From assembly GCF_003858635.1 (NCBI RefSeq), contig NZ_RQJO01000016.1:186001-250000 (forward strand): 64,000 bases of DNA, written 5' to 3'. The notes under the pieces were generated by a model that was not told the origin of the DNA, made no database searches, and saw only the letters and a list, made by a program, of their open reading frames with translations. Of this stretch, positions 1-7,644 are shown piece after piece (the first letter of the stretch is position 1; every line of letters starts with the position of its first letter). Both the position numbers and the translations under genes were made by a program. Source of the DNA: Larkinella rosea. Lineage in GTDB: Bacteria > Bacteroidota > Bacteroidia > Cytophagales > Spirosomataceae.

Positions 1-3000
1 TTTCACGTACGTAGCACTGTACATGTTCTTTTCGGCAAAGGGCCGATTGGCGTAGCGGTAGGCGCTGAACGGATCCAGCCATTTACTGCCGGGACCGCCC
101 AGGTTTTCGGTATAAACCGTATTGCCATTCGCATCTTTGGTGACCAGTACGCCCGGGTTAAGGCTGGCATCCTGCACCCGCCGGCCCGCTTCCACACTTC
201 CTTCCGGCCAGGCAAAGCCGTTGTATTCGGCATTGCGGCCACCGACCCAGCTCCCCAGGTATTTGTCCGGATTTTCTTTAATCTGCTCAGCCAGGCTTCG
301 TTTCGGATCGTAGCTTTCCCCGGTCAGGGTTTTTTCCAGCTGACCGTTATTACCCAGGAACATCATCGTATTGGAGTAGAACGACCCACCCAGACGCCAG
401 TCGACGTTTGCGAACAACGTTATATTCTTGTATGTGATCGACGGTTGAACGCCCATCAGGAACTTGTGGTTGAAGTTGCCGATCTTTTTCAGGTTGTTCA
501 CATCGTTGTCGGTCTGGTAAAGCCCTCCGCTGGTCACGATCGGATAGTTATAGTACGGTGAATTGGTATCTTTCACCCGCAGGATCGGGGCTGCGTAGAT
601 ATCCCCCACCTGGCCCCCTTCGTACGTCCGAACCTCGGCTCCGGAGTAGGACACAAAGGAGAAATACTTGATCCCATCCGCCAGTCGGGTGATATACGTG
701 CGGTTCCGGGTCAGGGTGAAGTTCATGTCCCAGGTAAAGTTCTCCGTTTTGATCGGCGTCGTGTACAGGGCCAGTTCAAAGCCTTTGCTTTCCACCAGTC
801 CGGCGTTGATCTGCTTGGTGTTCGCCCCGGATTCAATGGGCGTTACAATCGACAGTACCTGGTTTTTATTTCCCCGCTGGTAGAAAGTCGCATCCAATCC
901 AAGTCGGTTGTTCAGAAACTTCAGGTCAACACCGATCTCGCTTGAGGTAGCAATTTCAGGTTTCAGGTTCGGGTTGGTGAGCGTTCCGCCCATGTACATG
1001 CTTTTGGCCGCGCCCCAGTCGAGGGCGGTTTGGTAGATTCGGCTGTACGAGTACGGCGCGACGTCGTTACCCACCTGCGCATAACCCGCCCGTACTTTGG
1101 CGAAGCTGACCCAACGAGGCATGGTGAACATTTCCGAAGCGATCAGGCTGAGCGAAGCCGACGGATAGAAATAAGAATTGTTTCCTTTCGGCAGGGTACT
1201 GGTCCAGTCGTTACGCGCGGTCAGATCGAGGTAAACCATGTCTTTGAAACCAACGGAGGCTGATCCATACACGCCATACAGCTGCTTCCGGTTCAGCAAG
1301 CTGTTGTAGGAAACCGCTCCGGGAGCGCCATTGGAAATGTTATAAACACCGGGCACCACCAGGGCGGTTGCCGCAGTCGCCAGGCTCCGTCCGTATTGCT
1401 CCAGCCGGTTTACCCCAGCCAGTGCGTTCAGGCTCCAGTTGTCGCCAAAGCTTTTCTTGTAGCTCAGGATCAGGTCAAGGTTGGTTTCCTTGTTGTAGTT
1501 ATTCGAAATCTGATAAGCTCCGTTGACGGCCTCGAAGTTGTTGTAGGCCTTTTTGGCTTCCTGAATCTCTTCGTACGAGTCACGCGAGTACCGGCCGGTG
1601 ACCGAAAACGCCTTCGTGATGTCGTAATCGAGCTGAATCTTGCTCACCACCCGGTCGCGTTTAAAACCGGTGGGATTCTCGTACACCAGGTAAAACGGGT
1701 TATTCTGTTTGTCCTTGTATTTCCGCTGGGCGATGCCTTCCTGACCGGGCAGCCAGTAGTCGCGCAGGTCGTTGATGTTTACCTGAGCACCGGTTTCGTA
1801 AACACTCCGAACGACGTCATTGCGGCTTTGGTCGATGATCGGGCGGTTATTGGAACCCGATTCGGTGATGTTCATATTCACCGAGGCCCGCAGCTTGTCC
1901 GTCAGGTTGTAAGTGGTGTTCAGGGCGAGCGTCAGGCGGTATAGATCCGTATTCGGGATGATGCCGGTATTCGACATATTTCCGACCGACAACCGGAAAT
2001 TTCCTTTGTCGTAATTCCCATTCACCGAAACGTTGTTCGTGTTCGTGATCCCGGTCTGGAAAAAATCCTTGAACCGGTTGGGATACGAAACCAGTGGCAC
2101 TTTTTGGCCATTGCTGTTCCACAATACCCATTGCTCACCTTTATCGAGGGCCGCTCCCCAGCTTTCGTTTTCCGGTTCTTCCAGAATGTGCGCACCGGTT
2201 TTGCCCGATCCGAATTTGTTCTGAACCGGTACATACTGCAGCGGAACATCGGCCACAACTGCGGTATTCAGGGACACCCCAATCCCTTTTTTACCCCCCG
2301 CACCGGATTTTGTCGTGATCAGCACAACCCCATTACCGGCCCGTGAACCATACAGGGCTGCGGCACTGGGTCCTTTCAGGATCGATACATTGGCAATGTC
2401 GTTCGGGTTGATGTCGGAAATGGGATTCCCCATGTCGGCGCCCGCAAACCCGTTGGAGAGCTTGTTGGCGACCGGTACGCCGTCGATGACAAACAGCGGC
2501 TGGTTGTCGCCGTTCAGGGAATTGGCTCCGCGGATGATCATGCTCACCGACGACCCAACGCCCCCGCCCATCTGCGAGATCTGAACACCGGCAACCTTGC
2601 CTGCCATGGCGTTCAACACGTTATTCTGCGGAGTTTGGGTAACGGACGTGCCTTCAATCGTGCCCACGGAGTAGCCCAGTGATCGTTTATCGCGCTTGAT
2701 CCCGAGGGCCGTCACAACCGCTTCCTGCAGGGTATTCACACTTTCTGTCATTACCACGTCAATCACGCTGCGGTTATTGACCGGAATCTCCTGCGTCTGA
2801 AAACCGATGTAGGAAAAGATCAGGACGGCCCCCTCGCCGTTGACGTCCAGGGAAAACTTACCCGTCGCATCGGTGGTCGTCCCCGACTGGGATCCTTTCA
2901 GGATAACATTCACGCCGGGGATTCCCGCCTTGTCGGTGTTGGACGTCACAACGCCAGTTACGGTTTTGGCCGGCGCCGTGCGCGTTTCAGCAACCGCGAT

Positions 3001-3399
3001 GTCCATAGACCCCGATGCCTTGAGTGAAGAGCTGCTCTTTTTGAAAAGCAGGATCTGTTTTCCCTTCACCTCAAACGAGGTCTGTAACGGGCTCAGCAGT
3101 TTGATCAGCACATCGCTCAGCCGCTCGTTACGGACTGAGACGGTCACTTCCAGCGATGACTGAATTTCGCTGGGGTTATAAATAAAACGGGCGTCCGACC
3201 GGTTTTCGAGCGCGGAAAGCACTTTTTTCAGGCTCATGCCCTCCATTTGAAGGCTTACTCTTTTCTCAAGGATTTCCTGGCCACGCGCGTCGGCACCGGC
3301 AAAAGAAAGGCTGGAAAATACGAGGGCGATACAGAGCTGGAGTACCGATAGTTTCATAATCGTGCGCCAAAGGGTTTTGAAACGCTGGTTTGGGTTCAT
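1..3399 (-). CDS. SusC/RagA-family TonB-linked outer membrane receptor with STN domain (C-terminus outside window)
   Basis: Outer-membrane TonB-dependent transporter for an unknown oligosaccharide. The frame is open from an ATG at 3399 to the window edge (1133 codons), so the C-terminal end is missing. An inner ATG at 3357 (MKLSVLQLC) also precedes the hydrophobic signal peptide and could be the true start. After the signal peptide comes a secretin/TonB short N-terminal (STN) domain at about residues 45-115, then a carboxypeptidase-regulatory-like beta domain (TVTGVVTSN onward), then a plug with the SusC signature LFVIDGVP, SAAALYGSRAGNGVVLITTK, and many barrel strands. An STN domain is known to contact a FecR anti-sigma factor in the periplasm. 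The fecR and sigma genes lie directly upstream on the same strand, so this is a trans-envelope signalling receptor. A susD partner would be expected just beyond the left edge. Confidence 0.95.
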   Translation of the reverse strand, partial: MNPNQRFKTLWRTIMKLSVLQLCIALVFSSLSFAGADARGQEILEKRVSLQMEGMSLKKVLSALENRSDARFIYNPSEIQSSLEVTVSVRNERLSDVLIKLLSPLQTSFEVKGKQILLFKKSSSSLKASGSMDIAVAETRTAPAKTVTGVVTSNTDKAGIPGVNVILKGSQSGTTTDATGKFSLDVNGEGAVLIFSYIGFQTQEIPVNNRSVIDVVMTESVNTLQEAVVTALGIKRDKRSLGYSVGTIEGTSVTQTPQNNVLNAMAGKVAGVQISQMGGGVGSSVSMIIRGANSLNGDNQPLFVIDGVPVANKLSNGFAGADMGNPISDINPNDIANVSILKGPSAAALYGSRAGNGVVLITTKSGAGGKKGIGVSLNTAVVADVPLQYVPVQNKFGSGKTGAHILEEPENESWGAALDKGEQWVLWNSNGQKVPLVSYPNRFKDFFQTGITNTNNVSVNGNYDKGNFRLSVGNMSNTGIIPNTDLYRLTLALNTTYNLTDKLRASVNMNITESGSNNRPIIDQSRNDVVRSVYETGAQVNINDLRDYWLPGQEGIAQRKYKDKQNNPFYLVYENPTGFKRDRVVSKIQLDYDITKAFSVTGRYSRDSYEEIQEAKKAYNNFEAVNGAYQISNNYNKETNLDLILSYKKSFGDNWSLNALAGVNRLEQYGRSLATAATALVVPGVYNISNGAPGAVSYNSLLNRKQLYGVYGSASVGFKDMVYLDLTARNDWTSTLPKGNNSYFYPSASLSLIASEMFTMPRWVSFAKVRAGYAQVGNDVAPYSYSRIYQTALDWGAAKSMYMGGTLTNPNLKPEIATSSEIGVDLKFLNNRLGLDATFYQRGNKNQVLSIVTPIESGANTKQINAGLVESKGFELALYTTPIKTENFTWDMNFTLTRNRTYITRLADGIKYFSFVSYSGAEVRTYEGGQVGDIYAAPILRVKDTNSPYYNYPIVTSGGLYQTDNDVNNLKKIGNFNHKFLMGVQPSITYKNITLFANVDWRLGGSFYSNTMMFLGNNGQLEKTLTGESYDPKRSLAEQIKENPDKYLGSWVGGRNAEYNGFAWPEGSVEAGRRVQDASLNPGVLVTKDANGNTVYTENLGGPGSKWLDPFSAYRYANRPFAEKNMYSATYVK

Positions 3400-3544
3400 A
3401 TTTCAATGGTTTTACAACACTGGATGACTGGGCAAACTACGTCGGATTACCCAGGTCAAGGTCAAGTCAACGGGAGAGAATAAAGGGGTTGGGGAGTTCA
3501 TGATGGTTGCGACATCATGTTGTTTTTAGTAGATCAGGTTCTAT

Positions 3545-4678
3545 TCATAAAGTAGGGTTTCGTGAATGATTTGCGTCTTCAGCGGGCAGTTGTTGATCGG
3601 TTTCAATGATCACCCGGCCTTCTTCAATATGGTACGTGCCTTTGATAATGCGGCAAATGAGATCCAGTTCGTCGTGCAGGCTCATCTCGGAAAAGGTTGC
3701 CGTCAACAGATAGCCGTGTATTTTTTCAGGCTCGTATTCAATGTCGATACCGTATTCTTTCTCAAGAGCCGTAAAAACGTCGGTAACGGGTGTTTCGTCG
3801 AACGAAAACCGGGGCGGGTGATACAGCTTCGCCAACCCCTGGACCCTTGATTTGGTAAACCGGGCCTTATTCTGACTGAACGTGACCTGCTCATTGGGCA
3901 ACAGAACCAGTTGCCCAGCCCCCGGACGAATCGCCATTTTTTCCAGGTCTTCTTTCGCAAATACGGCCACCTTACCCGTCAGCACACTGACCGACGCCTG
4001 CTGTTCCCGCGCATACGCCACTACCCGAAAAGAAGTACCTAATACTCTGGTAATAAGCTGGTTCGAATAAACAAAGAAAGGACGCGCCGGATCCTTCACC
4101 ACATCAAAGAAGGCATCGCCGTCGAGGTAAACAACCCGGTTCGACGCCTTTTCCAAAGTCGAACCGAACGAGAGCCGGCTGCCCGGTTGCAGGATGACGG
4201 TACTCTTGTCACCCAGCAGCACCGTCATCGGCCGATCCGTGTCGTTTCTCCGTTCCACCCGGGTTTCTGACGACGATGACCGGGTGGAGATTGCATTCAA
4301 AGAATCCGCCGTCGGAAACCTGTACACCAGCCAGCCCAGTCCGGCAACCAGCAGCACGGCGGCTGCCATCCTCGCCAGCACCAGGTACAACGGCCTGGCG
4401 GTTGGCGGTGCCGTTTCACGGTTCAGCTTACCAAGGGTGGCCTCCACGATCTGGTCGAGTTCAGGGTCGGAAAGCGTTTGCTTTTTTTCCGCCATCGCCA
4501 GCAAAAGCGCCCTGGCCTCCTGGACCCTTTCCGACCGGTCCGGATTGGCGACCAGCCAGTGTTGCCAGAAAGTTTCCGCCTGGGTGTCGCCGGTCAGGAC
4601 CCACGCCCGGAACAGCGCGTCGGTCAGAAAATCTTCGATGGTATACTTGCGGTAATCGGTCATAGCAATGCGCTTCAA
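3545..4678 (-). CDS. FecR family anti-sigma factor
   Basis: Inner-membrane anti-sigma factor that relays the receptor signal to the ECF sigma factor. The 377-residue protein has a cytoplasmic N-terminal part (about 1-95), one membrane helix (about 100-120, LYLVLARMAAAVLLVAGLGW), a periplasmic FecR domain (about 140-250, with VLLGDKSTVILQPGSRLSF and VYLDGDAFFDV), and a C-terminal DUF4974/STN-like domain (about 290-365, FSFDETPVTDVFTALEKEYG). Family knowledge: the periplasmic domain touches the STN domain of a SusC receptor. It sits between the sigma gene (76 bp gap upstream) and susC (146 bp gap downstream), all on the minus strand. The ATG at 4663 (MTDYRKY) is an equally plausible start. Confidence 0.95.
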   Translation of the reverse strand: MKRIAMTDYRKYTIEDFLTDALFRAWVLTGDTQAETFWQHWLVANPDRSERVQEARALLLAMAEKKQTLSDPELDQIVEATLGKLNRETAPPTARPLYLVLARMAAAVLLVAGLGWLVYRFPTADSLNAISTRSSSSETRVERRNDTDRPMTVLLGDKSTVILQPGSRLSFGSTLEKASNRVVYLDGDAFFDVVKDPARPFFVYSNQLITRVLGTSFRVVAYAREQQASVSVLTGKVAVFAKEDLEKMAIRPGAGQLVLLPNEQVTFSQNKARFTKSRVQGLAKLYHPPRFSFDETPVTDVFTALEKEYGIDIEYEPEKIHGYLLTATFSEMSLHDELDLICRIIKGTYHIEEGRVIIETDQQLPAEDANHSRNPTL

Positions 4679-4754
4679 TGATGAGATGCAGGGAATGCGT
4701 CTCTCATACCAGATTTTTGTATTATTTTTTTAAAATTTATGAAAGGAGCCTTTT

Positions 4755-5369
4755 CTAGCTCAGAAAGAGGGTTAGAAAGACGAAGAGACTGATCGTAACC
4801 GTTTTCATCCGGTCCCGCAGATTCGTGAAAGCCATTTGAATCAGGTTCGATACGGTTTGGGGAGAAATGGTCATGACCTCCGCGATCTCCTCCCGGCTAA
4901 GCTCCTGGTAGTATTTTAAGTAGATCACCTCCCGCTGGCGCTTGGGAAGGAGGTTGAGCAGATAACCCATTTTCTGGGTTCGTTCGGCCAGGCTTTCTTC
5001 TTCAATGAGCCACCATTCCGGGGAAAATTCAACGTATACATCGCTGTCTTCAGCATCCACGCTTTCAGATTGGTAGGACAGCGGAAACTTGTGAACCTCC
5101 CGGTAGATTTTACGTCGGAGCGACGAAAAAAGATAGGCTTTGACGTTGTCGGGGCAGGACAGCGTCAGTTTCCGGTTCCAGATTTCGATGAACAATTCCT
5201 GGATGCAATCCTTGAGAAATTCTTCATCCCGGATAAATTTCTGCCCGTAATTCAGCAAGGATCGGTAGTGTATCCGCATGAGTGATCCCAGTGCCTGCTC
5301 ATTGCCAAGCACTAGCTCTTTCCAGAGCTGGGAATCTCGCAATCTGTTGGTCTCCGGCAGATTGGACAT
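4755..5369 (-). CDS. ECF RNA polymerase sigma factor (sigma-70 family, Bacteroidetes type)
   Basis: Alternative sigma factor expected to transcribe the downstream fecR-susC genes. It has 204 residues. Region 2 is seen at about 30-95 (MRIHYRSLLNYGQKF, DCIQELFIEIWNRK) and region 4 with its helix-turn-helix at about 140-190 (LLPKRQREVIYLKYYQELS, EIAEVMTISPQTVSNLIQMA). It is the first gene of the sigma-fecR-susC set. One oddity is a strongly hydrophobic last stretch of about 15 residues (TISLFVFLTLFLS) after region 4. Its role is unknown; it could help membrane or anti-sigma association. The start is the ATG at 5369 (MSNLPETN). Confidence 0.93.
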   Translation of the reverse strand: MSNLPETNRLRDSQLWKELVLGNEQALGSLMRIHYRSLLNYGQKFIRDEEFLKDCIQELFIEIWNRKLTLSCPDNVKAYLFSSLRRKIYREVHKFPLSYQSESVDAEDSDVYVEFSPEWWLIEEESLAERTQKMGYLLNLLPKRQREVIYLKYYQELSREEIAEVMTISPQTVSNLIQMAFTNLRDRMKTVTISLFVFLTLFLS

Positions 5370-5557
5370 GGTTACTGGGTTAGCTGATGGTATCGGGTCA
5401 GAATGGGGTGGTTCCCCGGGAAGGTGTGTCTTATTTATACGTTCAATTTAGGAAAAGTACTAGTCAAAATGGTACTACGCCCGTGATTTTATTGTAAGAA
5501 AAAGTGAATGCATCGGTGGGCTGCCGTACTGAACGCATTTTTGCCGGACGGATGCGA

Positions 5558-6571
5558 TTACGGCAGCACCGGGCGGTTTCCGTTCCAGCTTAGTTTTTGA
5601 TTGGATAGCAGCCAGGTGCGGCCCTTGTCGTTGTTACCCTGGTAAAACAGGTAGGTTTGCCGGTCGCTGTCTTCAAAAATATGCGGGTGCCCGGATTCGC
5701 TGGAATTCCAGCTGCCTGGCGCCCCATTTTTCAGGAACGGTTCGGCCTGCATCCGCTCCCAGCGTACTCCGTCCTGGCTCCGGGCGACGCCAATCTGCTG
5801 CGGCCAGTTGTTATAAGCTCCGGCGTAAAACATCACCAGTTCGCCGTTTCGCTCAATCACCGAAGCTCCTTCGATGCACTCCCCTTCCCAGGCCAGTTCC
5901 GGTTTCAGAATCGGGCCTTCGGTGGACAGTTGTTGCCACTCTTCCCGGTTAAAGGATGTTTTCAACGGGGCAACGGCCACGCCCAGAAGCTGGTTTTTGT
6001 AGGCCGGGTCACGGGTGGCAAAATAGAGAAAGTACTGGTTTTTAAACCGGTATACTTCCGCATCGATCGCCCGGCCGCAGTTCCACGAACCCGTCGGGCG
6101 AAAAATAGGGTTGGTAGCGTTGCGCGTAAAATAAAGGCCATCTTCCGACCACGCGTGGCAAATCGCATCCTTCGGGCCACCGCCGTAGGTCTGGTAAAAG
6201 AGGTGTACCTTCCCATCTTTCACCAAAGCGCCGGGCGCGCAGATACCCGCTTTTTCGTAATCGGCCACGGGGGGAATTTCCCCCATTTTCTGCCAGTCGG
6301 TCAGGTTCCGGCTTTCGGCCACGCCAATGCCCCAGCCGTGCTTGACGCCACTGGAGTCGGTATAAGCAGGCACGGAAAAATACATCAGGTAACGCCCCCT
6401 GAATTTGACAACGTGCGGATCTTTGGCGTAGGGTCGGCCCAGCCGGGACTGGTCGCCGTACAGCATTTTGGGGGTATCCCGGTACCCAGCCGCCGTCGGG
6501 CGCAACCAGCCACTACCGAACAGCCAAAGTACCATCAGGCCGACGGGCCACGTAAAGGAGTATTGTTTCAT
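5558..6571 (-). CDS. Secreted GH43-like five-bladed beta-propeller glycosidase
   Basis: Probable arabinan/xylan-type side-chain glycosidase acting in the periplasm or outside the cell. The 337-residue protein begins with a signal peptide (about 1-28). The rest fits a five-bladed propeller with the spacing of GH43/GH32-type catalytic acids: Asp51 in RPYAKDPHVVKF (general base), Asp170 in GRAIDAEVYRF (pKa modulator) and Glu234 in GECIEGASV (general acid). These assignments come from motif position, not structure. Repeated SWxxD-type blades such as GVARSQDGVRWERM fit the fold. It is a stand-alone gene, with the divergent SGNH esterase gene 161 bp away. GH43 enzymes commonly remove arabinose from pectin side chains, which would suit the pectin-type locus further right. 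Substrate is unproven. Confidence 0.8.
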   Translation of the reverse strand: MKQYSFTWPVGLMVLWLFGSGWLRPTAAGYRDTPKMLYGDQSRLGRPYAKDPHVVKFRGRYLMYFSVPAYTDSSGVKHGWGIGVAESRNLTDWQKMGEIPPVADYEKAGICAPGALVKDGKVHLFYQTYGGGPKDAICHAWSEDGLYFTRNATNPIFRPTGSWNCGRAIDAEVYRFKNQYFLYFATRDPAYKNQLLGVAVAPLKTSFNREEWQQLSTEGPILKPELAWEGECIEGASVIERNGELVMFYAGAYNNWPQQIGVARSQDGVRWERMQAEPFLKNGAPGSWNSSESGHPHIFEDSDRQTYLFYQGNNDKGRTWLLSNQKLSWNGNRPVLP

Positions 6572-6732
6572 CGCGCAAGAAATTTTCCAACCGGTTTTTC
6601 ACCCAATCGACCGGCAAGTTAACGGTTGACGGGAATAGGTTGCAAAATACGGTTAGTGTTTGATTACCCTTCATGCCGAAAAGCGTTTCTTCGTTGGGTA
6701 TATTTGGGTGCTGATCCATCCTGAACCCGGAA

Positions 6733-7431
6733 ATGAAATCCTTACTCCTATTATCCCTGCTGGTATCCGAACTACTGGCGTCCTTCGTAGCCGTGGCCCA
6801 ACCGGCGGTTTTATCCGAAAAACGACTCACCCTTTTCACCCTGGGCGATAGCAACGGTACCTTTCCATACAGCTGGCCCCAGCAGGTAAAATCGGCGTTC
6901 CCGAACGCCAAGGTCGTTAATATCAGCCGGTCCGGACGAACGATCGGTTTTGTAAACAACGGCGACAGTACGCTGAATTCGCTGCTGGTCGCGGATGTCA
7001 ACCTGAAAAAAGCAGCCGAGTCGTCCAATGGCCAGGCTTACGATTTTATCCTGATTGAGCTCGGCACCAACGACGCCAAGGCGGTTTTTGCCGACCGTCA
7101 GGCCGAAGTGCCGCTCAATCTGGAGAAACTGATTCGTCGAATCAGAGCGTGTCCCTATCCGGTTCTTAACAAGGCCAAAATCGTCATCATTTCGCCCCCG
7201 CCGTACGGCACGAAAGCATTATCCACGGAAAAATACGCGGGCGGTGGAGAGCGGGTCAAAGCGATGAGCCAAACGTTCAAACAAGTGGCTCAACGAAACC
7301 AGTGCCTGTTTGTCGATGGATTTACAACGCCGGGTCTGGACATCGAAACAATGACGCCCGATGGCTTGCATCTGGATGCCGCCGGTTCCCGAAAACTGAT
7401 TGAACCCCTCGTAACGCTGCTTACGCACTAA
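6733..7431 (+). CDS. Secreted SGNH/GDSL esterase, rhamnogalacturonan acetylesterase-like
   Basis: Probable carbohydrate O-acetylesterase. It has 232 residues with a signal peptide (about 1-23). SGNH blocks: block I FTLGDSNGT with Ser40 as nucleophile, block III LIELGTNDAK with the Asn, and block V DGLHLDAAG with Asp210 and His213. This layout and the short length match the CE12/rhamnogalacturonan acetylesterase group, which strips acetyl groups so that pectin hydrolases can cut. It is divergent from the GH43-like gene and shares a 161 bp intergenic region with it, suggesting joint use. Confidence 0.82.
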   Translation: MKSLLLLSLLVSELLASFVAVAQPAVLSEKRLTLFTLGDSNGTFPYSWPQQVKSAFPNAKVVNISRSGRTIGFVNNGDSTLNSLLVADVNLKKAAESSNGQAYDFILIELGTNDAKAVFADRQAEVPLNLEKLIRRIRACPYPVLNKAKIVIISPPPYGTKALSTEKYAGGGERVKAMSQTFKQVAQRNQCLFVDGFTTPGLDIETMTPDGLHLDAAGSRKLIEPLVTLLTH

Positions 7432-7644
7432 AGAGCCACGAAAACCGGTGGGCTTCGCTCCTCTTTTTTGCCGATCTTAGCGGTTTTTCCGGGCGATCTT
7501 TCTCAACGGGTTAAAGTCATTATGCAATCAATTCAACCGTCTATTTCTACCGTTCACTCAAACCATCGTTTTTGGGCATAGGGGGAAAGCCCACCTTCGC
7601 GGTCAATGCTGTACCAACAGACTGTAAACAACCGCAAGAAGGTA

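Noticed and set aside
5657-6622. Long plus-strand open frame of 321 codons
   Set aside because: Antisense to the GH43-like gene, whose motifs and signal peptide are clear.
7436-7475. Possible terminator after the rhamnogalacturonan acetylesterase-like gene
   Set aside because: There is a T-run, but the stem (AGCCAC with GTGGGCT) needs a bulge and is short.
7520-7579. Nineteen-codon frame upstream of the DUF5686 gene that could be a leader peptide
   Set aside because: No attenuator hairpin, no codon bias and no RBS; ordinary intergenic sequence explains it.
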